Of a stretch of DNA of 64,000 bases, positions 58,519 to 64,000 are shown piece by piece. This DNA is from an uncultured Paracoccaceae bacterium. GTDB lineage: Bacteria; Pseudomonadota; Alphaproteobacteria; Rhodobacterales; Rhodobacteraceae. Every line of letters begins with the position of its first letter. Position 1 is the stretch's first letter. The stretch covers positions 1 to 64,000 of the forward strand of contig CANMQJ010000001.1 of assembly GCA_947500005.1 (NCBI GenBank), read 5' to 3'. The position numbers were made by a program, and so were the translations under genes. The notes under the pieces are model-generated. The model ran no database searches, was not told where the DNA came from, and was given only the letters and a program-made list of their open reading frames with translations.

Positions 58519-59643
58519 ATGGATACCGTTTGGAGGTCGCGCGCGGTCTGTGGGGCGCTGATCGCCGCGCTGGCGGCCTGCACCCCCCACGCCGATCTGG
58601 TGCCCGACCGCGGCGCGGGGGAGGCGGGAAAGACCGTGACCATTCATGTCGGCACCACGCGGGCGCGCGACCCCCGCGAGGTGTTCTCGGACTCGCGCCC
58701 CGGCCCGCTAACCTATGCCTCGGTCGATGTCAGCGTTCCCCCCGACCGGAAGCCCGGTGTCGTCACGCTGCCCGACAGGACCCCCGATGCGCGGACCGAT
58801 TTCCTGACGCGCGAGGTCTCGCTCTTTGCCGACCGCGCCGGCTTCAGGGCGGCGGCGCGGCGCGCGTTTGCCGCACCGGGGGGACGGGGCAAAGAGGTCG
58901 TGGTGACGGTCCACGGTTTCAACAGCACCGCGGCGGACGGAATTTTCCGAACCGCGCAGATGGCCGAGGATTTCGGCGTGACCGGGCCGCTCTTTCACTA
59001 CGCCTGGCCCTCGCGCGGGGAGCCGCTGGCCTATGCCGCCGACCGCGATGCCGTTCTGGTCGCACGCAACGGGTTCGAGGAGATGCTGCATGATCTGAGC
59101 GCCGCGGGGGCGCGCGATATCCTGCTGGTCGCGCATTCGATGGGGGCGCAACTGACGATGGAGGTGCTGCGCCAGATCGCGTTGCAGGGCGACAGGGCGA
59201 CCCTGTCGCGGGTGGGCGGCGTGGTTCTGATAGCGCCGGATATCGACCCGGTGCTGTTCCGCAAGCAGGCGGAGGATATCGGGGAATTGCCGCAACCCTT
59301 CGTCATTTTCTCGTCGCGCCGGGACCCGGCGCTGCGCCTGTCGGCGCGGTTGACGGGGCATGACGACAGGCTGGGCAATCTCGCCTCCGTCGAGGATCTT
59401 GCGGGGCTGGATGTCACGGTGATCGACATCTCGGACACGCGCGATGCGGTCTCGCCTCACCTGGCGGCGGTCACCTCGCCCACGCTGATCGCCTTCAGCA
59501 AGCGACTGGGGTCGCTGCGCGAATGGCTGAAGACGGATTCGGCGGGGCGGACAGGTCTCCTGCCCGGCACCGTGCTGCTCGCGCAGGAGGCGACGACCAC
59601 CGTGCTTGCGCCCATTGCCGCCGTGGGCGAGGAACTGAACTAG
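58519..59643 (+). CDS. Lipoprotein alpha/beta hydrolase (DUF900 family)
   Basis: A 374-residue protein with a lipobox (LIAALAACTPHAD) and a DUF900-type alpha/beta hydrolase domain: VVVTVHGFNSTAADGIFRTA, FHYAWPSRGEPLAYAADRDA, and nucleophile elbow LLVAHSMGAQLTMEVL (G-x-S-x-G replaced by A-H-S-M-G). It should be lipid-anchored and face the periplasm. The ATG at 58519 has GAGGGA upstream; the track start is inside hrpB's end. The stop overlaps the convergent GMC oxidoreductase by four bases. Substrate unknown. Confidence 0.87.
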   Translation: MDTVWRSRAVCGALIAALAACTPHADLVPDRGAGEAGKTVTIHVGTTRARDPREVFSDSRPGPLTYASVDVSVPPDRKPGVVTLPDRTPDARTDFLTREVSLFADRAGFRAAARRAFAAPGGRGKEVVVTVHGFNSTAADGIFRTAQMAEDFGVTGPLFHYAWPSRGEPLAYAADRDAVLVARNGFEEMLHDLSAAGARDILLVAHSMGAQLTMEVLRQIALQGDRATLSRVGGVVLIAPDIDPVLFRKQAEDIGELPQPFVIFSSRRDPALRLSARLTGHDDRLGNLASVEDLAGLDVTVIDISDTRDAVSPHLAAVTSPTLIAFSKRLGSLREWLKTDSAGRTGLLPGTVLLAQEATTTVLAPIAAVGEELN

Positions 59644-61241
59644 GACGCGCGGATCATCTCGACCGCCTTTTCCGCGATCATGATGACGGGCGAGGCGGTG
59701 TTGCCGCTGACGATTTTCGGCATGATCGAGGCGTCGGCGATGCGCAGGCCGGTCAGCCCATGGACGCGCAATTGCGGGTCGGTGACCGCCATGCGGTCGG
59801 AGCCCATCTTGCAGGTGCCCACGGGGTGGAAGATCGTGGTGGCGATGTCGCCCGCCGCGCGGACGAGGTCGGCCTCGCTGTCCACCTGCGGGCCGGGCAG
59901 GCGTTCGCGCGGGGCGAAGGGGGCGAGCGCACGTGCGGTCATCAACTGGCGGGCCTGCTTGATCGAGGTCACGGCCACCTGCCGGTCGCGCGGGGCGGAG
60001 AGGTAGTTGAGCCGGATCTCGGGCTGCGGGTCGGGATCGGGCGTGGTGATGTGGCAATGGCCCAGGCTCTCGGGACGCAGGTTGCAGACCGAGACGGTGA
60101 TGGCGGGATAGTCATGCAGCGGATCGCCCAGCTTGTCGCAGGAGAGTGGCTGGACGTGGAATTCGAGATCGGGGGTTTCCAGCGACGGGTCAGATTTGGT
60201 GAAGATGCCGAACTGGCTGGGCGCCATGGCGAGCGGGCCGGAGCGGGTGGTCGCATAGCGCAGCGCCATCGAGAGGCGGCCCGCGAGGGAGTTCGACATC
60301 TCGTTGAGCGTGCGCGTGTTCGAGACCTCGAAAACGGTGCGGATCTGGAGGTGGTCCTGCAGGTTCTCACCCACGCCGGGCAGGTCGTGGACGGGCGTGA
60401 TGCCCAGCGCCGAGAGGCGGTCGGGCTGGCCGATGCCCGAAAGCTCCAGCAGCTTGGGGGAGTTGATGCTGCCGGCGGCGAGGATGACCTCGCGCGTGGC
60501 GGTGACGGTGGCGGGTTGCCCGTTATGGCGGAAGGCAACGCCGGTCACGCGCTTGCCGTCGAGGATCAGCCGATCGGTCATGGCGCCGGTCAACACGCGC
60601 AGGTTGGGCCGCTTCATCGCCGGGCGCAGGAAGGCCTTGGTGGTGTTCCAGCGGATGCCGCCCTTCTGGTTGACCTCGAAGAAGCCCGAGCCCTCGTTGC
60701 TGCCCGTATTGAAATCGGGCGTGGGGGGCCAGCCCATCTCGGCCGCGCCCTTTTGCACGGCATCGAGGATGTCCCATTTCAGGCGCTGGGTGGTGACCTT
60801 CCACTCGCCCTCTGCCCCGTGCAGCTCGGTCGCGCCCCCATGGTGATCCTCGGACCGCTTGAACAAGGGCAGCACGTCGTCCCAGCCCCAGCCGGGATTG
60901 CCCATCTGGCGCCAGCCATCGTAATCGGCCGCCTGCCCGCGCATGTAGATCATGCCGTTGATCGAGCTGCAGCCGCCCAGCAGCTTGCCACGCGGGTAGA
61001 CGAGGGAGCGGCCGTTGAGCCCCGGCTCCTCGGCCGTCTTCATCATCCAGTCGGTGCGCGGATTGCCGATGCAGAAGAGGTAGCCCACGGGGACATGGAC
61101 CCAGTGATAGCGGTCGGTTCCGCCCGCCTCGAGCAGCAGGACGCGGGCCCTGGGATCGGCACTGAGCCGGTTGGCCAGCACGCAGCCCGCCGTGCCGCCG
61201 CCGATGATGATGTAGTCGTAGTCGCCGTCGAGTTCTTTCAT
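59640..61241 (-). CDS. GMC-family oxidoreductase (choline dehydrogenase-like)
   Basis: A 533-residue FAD enzyme of the glucose-methanol-choline family. FAD-binding is YDYIIIGGGTAGCVLANRLS, followed by YPRGKLLGGCSSINGMIYMR, GSINSPKLLELSGIGQ and the catalytic His in FHPVGTCKMGSD. The family oxidises alcohols, often choline or aromatic/aliphatic alcohols. No betaine genes or transporter adjoin it, so substrate is not assignable. The ATG at 61241 is preceded by GGAGG-like sequence. It ends against the convergent lipoprotein gene. Confidence 0.93.
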   Translation of the reverse strand: MKELDGDYDYIIIGGGTAGCVLANRLSADPRARVLLLEAGGTDRYHWVHVPVGYLFCIGNPRTDWMMKTAEEPGLNGRSLVYPRGKLLGGCSSINGMIYMRGQAADYDGWRQMGNPGWGWDDVLPLFKRSEDHHGGATELHGAEGEWKVTTQRLKWDILDAVQKGAAEMGWPPTPDFNTGSNEGSGFFEVNQKGGIRWNTTKAFLRPAMKRPNLRVLTGAMTDRLILDGKRVTGVAFRHNGQPATVTATREVILAAGSINSPKLLELSGIGQPDRLSALGITPVHDLPGVGENLQDHLQIRTVFEVSNTRTLNEMSNSLAGRLSMALRYATTRSGPLAMAPSQFGIFTKSDPSLETPDLEFHVQPLSCDKLGDPLHDYPAITVSVCNLRPESLGHCHITTPDPDPQPEIRLNYLSAPRDRQVAVTSIKQARQLMTARALAPFAPRERLPGPQVDSEADLVRAAGDIATTIFHPVGTCKMGSDRMAVTDPQLRVHGLTGLRIADASIMPKIVSGNTASPVIMIAEKAVEMIRAS

Positions 61242-61296
61242 TCCGCGCCTCCCCGGCGGGCAGGGTTGTTCATCGGCGGGCGGGATGCAAGCCCGC

Positions 61297-61854
61297 TTAG
61301 CGCAGGGCGCGGAGGGTGCGGAGCGGTTCGGACTCGACCGCTTGTCGCTGGACGTATCTCAGGTGGCCGAGAGCGGCGCGGAAGGCCTCGTGCGCGGGTT
61401 TGCGTTCGAGGTGATCGGCGATCTTGAGCAGGTTGACGGGGTGGCGGATCACCAGTTCCTCGATGCGCTCCACCGCCGTGTCGGCGGGACAGGCGTCGAT
61501 GACCTGGCAGGCGGCCTGCGTCGGCGTGAGGATGTACCAGTCACCCGGTCGCCGCGCGGTGTAGCGGGCGATGTCGAAGGGCGAGGCGCCCAGCGCGTGC
61601 CATTTGGGCATGATCGCGCGTGCACCCGTTCCGGCCTGTTCCAGCACGGTGCCGGAGGTCTGGCGGAAGCCGAAGGGCGCCAGCTGTGCGGCGGCATGGC
61701 GGCGCATGGGGCCCGAGAGCATGTCGGCGTCGGCACGGTCATAGCGCAGGTCGTCGAAGACCGAGAGCAGGCGCAATTCGCGATCGGCCATGTAGAGATA
61801 GCGACCGAGATCGCGCGAGGCGGTGTCCTCGGACAGGGGGTCGGGCCGGGTCAT
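61297..61854 (-). CDS. Conserved hypothetical protein, unknown function
   Basis: A 185-residue soluble protein, mixed helices and strands. GRYLYMADRELRLLSVFDDL and the segment RRPGDWYILTPTQAACQVID may form a small mixed domain; the C-terminal helix is LERKPAHEAFRAALGHLRYV. No known motif. It lies between gndA and the GMC oxidoreductase on the same strand, and the gap to gndA is 41 bases, so it may be cotranscribed with gndA upstream. I cannot assign a function. Confidence 0.65.
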   Translation of the reverse strand: MTRPDPLSEDTASRDLGRYLYMADRELRLLSVFDDLRYDRADADMLSGPMRRHAAAQLAPFGFRQTSGTVLEQAGTGARAIMPKWHALGASPFDIARYTARRPGDWYILTPTQAACQVIDACPADTAVERIEELVIRHPVNLLKIADHLERKPAHEAFRAALGHLRYVQRQAVESEPLRTLRALR

Positions 61855-61895
61855 GCCGGGGAAGATGGGCCCGGCGCCGGGTCTGTCCAGCCGGA

Positions 61896-63293
61896 TCAGC
61901 CCCAGTCGCCATGGGTGAGGCCCGCGCGGTCGGTGCGCTCGAACCCGTGGCGGCCAAAGGCGTCGCGCTGCGCCTGGATGAGGTTGGCGGTGCCCTGTCC
62001 GCGGCGGATGCTGTCATACCACGCCAGCGCCCCCGAAAGAGCCGGAACCGGCAGGCCGGTGAGCGCGGCGGCGGCCACGGTTTCGCGCAGCGCGGGCAGC
62101 GCGGGGCCGATCAGCCCCGCGATGGCGGGGGCGAGCCAGGGCGGGCGCTGTGGCGTCTCGGCGAGGATCGCGACAAGCTCGTTCATGAGGGACGACCGGA
62201 TGATGCAGCCCGCACGCCAGATCGCGGCCACGCGCGAGAGGTCGAGGGTCCAGCCATGGGCGGTCGAGGCGGCGCGCAGGATCTCGAACCCTTGCAGATG
62301 GGCGATGACGCGCCCGGCATAGAGCGCGCGGGCCAGCGCTTCGGGCTCTGGCAACGGGGCGAGCGCGGTCTGGGCGGGCAGTTGCGTTTCGGCGGCAAGG
62401 CGTTGGGGCTTGAGCGCGGACCAGGCGCGCGCGCCGACGGCGGCCTCGATCGCGGAGGCGGACTGCCCGAGCTTGAGCGCCTCGATCAGGGTCCAGCGGC
62501 CGGTGCCCTTCTGCCCGGCCTGGTCGCGGATCATGTCCACCATCGGCCGGCCCGAGAGCGGGTCCGGCACGGACAGCACGCGGGCGGTGGTCTCGACCAG
62601 GAAGGAGGCGAGCGGGCCGGTGGACCAGCGGACGAAGAGCGCACCGATCTCGGGCGCGTCCCAACCCGCGCCGTCGCGCAGCAGGCCATAGGTCTCGGCG
62701 ATCATCTGCATGTCGGCATATTCGATGCCGTTATGCACGGTCTTGACGAAATGGCCCGCGCCGCCGGGGCCGAGATGGGCGACGCAGGGGGCCTCGCCGA
62801 ACCGCGCGGCAATCGGTTCGAGCAGCGGTTTCAGGGTGGTCCAGCCCTGCTCGGCGCCGCCCAGCATCAGCGAGGGGCCGTGGCGTGCCCCGGTCTCTCC
62901 GCCCGAGACGCCGAGGCCCATGAAGTGCAGCCCCTCTCCAGCGAGCGCGGCGGCGCGGCGGGCCGTGTCGTTGTGATCGGAATTTCCGCCATCGACAAGG
63001 ATGTCGCCAGGCTCCATCAGCGGGCGGAGGCGCGCGATGCTCTCCTCGACCGGCGCGCCGGCGGGGATCATCATCATCACCACGCGGGGCCGCGACAGCC
63101 GCGCCAGCAGCGCCCGCAGGCCATCGGCGGCGACCAGCCTGTCGGCCAGCGGGCCGGCGCGGTCGAGAAAGGGCGCGATCCATTCCGCCTCGCGGTTCGC
63201 GACGGCGGTGGCGATGCCCCTTTCGGCGAAGTTCAGCGCCAGCGCGCTGCCCATCGTGCCCAGCCCGTAGATGCCGATCCGTGCCTCTGCCAT
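61896..63293 (-). CDS. gndA: NADP-dependent 6-phosphogluconate dehydrogenase
   Basis: A 465-residue enzyme of the oxidative pentose-phosphate pathway. It has the dinucleotide fold GIYGLGTMGSALALNFAERG, DGGNSDHNDTARR, substrate loop GVSGGETGARHGPSLMLGG, and HLGPGGAGHFVKTVHNGIEYADMQ, with RDQAGQKGTGRWT in the C-terminal domain. The start at 63293 gives MAEARIGIYG; the track ORF begins 28 codons upstream. Monocistronic or with the hypothetical gene after it. Length typical of the long (decarboxylating, dimeric) type. Confidence 0.95.
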   Translation of the reverse strand: MAEARIGIYGLGTMGSALALNFAERGIATAVANREAEWIAPFLDRAGPLADRLVAADGLRALLARLSRPRVVMMMIPAGAPVEESIARLRPLMEPGDILVDGGNSDHNDTARRAAALAGEGLHFMGLGVSGGETGARHGPSLMLGGAEQGWTTLKPLLEPIAARFGEAPCVAHLGPGGAGHFVKTVHNGIEYADMQMIAETYGLLRDGAGWDAPEIGALFVRWSTGPLASFLVETTARVLSVPDPLSGRPMVDMIRDQAGQKGTGRWTLIEALKLGQSASAIEAAVGARAWSALKPQRLAAETQLPAQTALAPLPEPEALARALYAGRVIAHLQGFEILRAASTAHGWTLDLSRVAAIWRAGCIIRSSLMNELVAILAETPQRPPWLAPAIAGLIGPALPALRETVAAAALTGLPVPALSGALAWYDSIRRGQGTANLIQAQRDAFGRHGFERTDRAGLTHGDWG

Positions 63294-63487
63294 GTTCCTC
63301 GCGCGTCCCAACCTGCCATCCGCAGGCCAGAATGACGCGCGGCCGCGCCGGGCGCAACCGGTGCGGCGGGATTGCATCCCCGCGCGGATTTTTCGGCGGA
63401 ACGGATTGAAATCAAGCGGGTTGGACGTATGTCTTCACGCAGTTCCCGCCGGCAGCACGACGCACGGAGGGAGGGGGGCAGAGCAGC

Positions 63488-63946
63488 ATGGCATCATTTC
63501 TCGGCAGGTTCTGGCAGGAAGTCCTGCGTCCCCTGGTCCTCCGGCCAAAGCGGGTGCAGGTGGCCGCGCTCTGCCTGCGCCAGGGAGATGACGGGACGGA
63601 GGTACTGATGATCACCAGCCGCGGCACCGGGCGCTGGATCGTCCCCAAGGGCTGGCCCATCGAGGGGCTGGACGGCGCCGAGACCGCCGCGCGAGAGGCC
63701 TGGGAAGAGGCAGGCGTCCTGGTGCGGCGCATCTGGCGGCGGCCGGTCGGCTCCTACTCCTACGACAAGATCCAAGACAGCGGGGTGCCCGAGCCGGTGC
63801 AGACCAACCTCTATCGCATCGACGTCGCGGGGCTTGCCGACCGCTTTCCCGAGCAGGGCCAGCGCGAGCGCCGCTGGATGCGCCCCCGGGAGGCGGCAAA
63901 GTTGGTGGACGAAGAGGAGTTGCGCGCGATCCTGCAACGCTATTGA
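63488..63946 (+). CDS. Nudix hydrolase
   Basis: A 152-residue Nudix protein. The box reads GWPIEGLDGAETAAREAWEEAGV: the REAWEEAGV half is canonical (RE-x2-EE-x-G), but the position of the first conserved Glu before it is Leu, as in some subfamilies with altered metal geometry. Basic strands precede (FGRFWQEVLRPLVLRPKRVQ, a possible N-terminal helix). It is close in layout to diphosphoinositol/NTP-type Nudix enzymes. Substrate unknown. Divergent from gndA. The remaining 54 bases of the window show nothing more. Confidence 0.88.
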   Translation: MASFLGRFWQEVLRPLVLRPKRVQVAALCLRQGDDGTEVLMITSRGTGRWIVPKGWPIEGLDGAETAAREAWEEAGVLVRRIWRRPVGSYSYDKIQDSGVPEPVQTNLYRIDVAGLADRFPEQGQRERRWMRPREAAKLVDEEELRAILQRY

Positions 63947-64000
63947 GGCTCCGGGGGGCCGGTTTCGGCAGCGCTCCGAATGGACGTCCGAACAGGCGAA

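Noticed and set aside
55062-58643. Minus-strand ORF of 1193 codons opposite DUF3108 and hrpB
   Set aside because: Arg/Pro/Gln-rich low-complexity translation with no motifs, opposite well-supported genes.
59523-61427. Plus-strand ORF of 634 codons opposite the GMC oxidoreductase
   Set aside because: Gly/Val/Asp-rich antisense shadow; the minus-strand gene has FAD motifs and a catalytic His.

Overview
The window looks like chromosomal DNA of a Rhodobacterales alphaproteobacterium (Roseobacter/Paracoccus group). The evidence is high G+C, a Paracoccus-type sox cluster, GapR (DUF2312), an NDUFA12-like complex I protein, a DUF2155 protein, an ScfR-type regulator, and many small proteins of the kind conserved in this order. 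It is nearly fully coding. No gap between genes exceeds about 300 bases. I see no rRNA, CRISPR array, prophage or replication origin.

Layout, left to right. (1) 1-400: tail of an IS3-family transposase and a tRNA-Thr(TGT). (2) 514-4880: an unassigned sulfotransferase-like protein, GapR, two small proteins, then a persulfide-detoxification operon (MBL-fold persulfide dioxygenase, a split YeeE/YedE transporter pair, a TIGR01244-type phosphatase/sulfurtransferase). (3) 4936-10855: an orphan FliM/FliN-like protein, then a signalling group on the minus strand (XRE/ScfR regulator, receiver-only response regulator, small membrane protein, solute-symporter/histidine-kinase fusion). (4) 11086-20224: a five-gene branched-chain-type (HAAT) ABC importer, a glycosyltransferase, a short-chain dehydrogenase like 3-hydroxybutyrate dehydrogenase, an acyl-CoA synthetase and a PAS-LuxR regulator. 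Together with region 3 this suggests uptake and activation of small carboxylates or related compounds, but the substrate is not visible. (5) 20373-26616: housekeeping genes accBC, aat, DUF2155, mlaD, NDUFA12-like, ridA, clpX, clpP.

(6) 26795-39013: a complete thiosulfate-oxidation locus. soxVWXYZABCDEF runs on the minus strand, with soxS, soxR and soxT on the plus strand. It has its own internal control signals. Two sites match ATTC-N8-GAAT, the persulfide-sensing ArsR-family operator (upstream of soxX and of soxB), with a weaker third upstream of soxS. Intrinsic-terminator-like hairpins lie between soxA and soxB, between soxE and soxF (with the soxE stop codon in the loop), and after soxF. 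(7) 38997-42122: znuA divergent from zur-znuC-znuB, with a palindromic Zur-box candidate between them.

(8) 42132-47952: an accessory stretch around the core gene lepA. It holds a periplasmic DsrE-like protein, a solitary Phd/YefM-type antitoxin with a C-terminal extension and tandem operator-like repeats, a hairpin repeat, and an AT-rich pair of overlapping ORFs. These two encode a galactose-binding-like/coiled-coil protein and a coiled-coil/membrane protein that would fuse if one G were removed from a GGGG run. On the other side of lepA lies a large unassigned protein with an Ala/Tyr-rich helical segment. This is the least explained part of the window. (9) 48194-63946: a small Cys-containing secreted protein, a HisD/HpsN-like dehydrogenase divergent from a LysR regulator, a sirtuin deacylase, a PCu(A)C copper chaperone, an NTF2-like protein, rpmB, meaB, a DUF3108 protein, hrpB, a lipoprotein alpha/beta hydrolase, a GMC oxidoreductase, an unassigned protein, 6-phosphogluconate dehydrogenase and a Nudix hydrolase.

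All calls are from reading the sequence and the ORF track. No database search was run.
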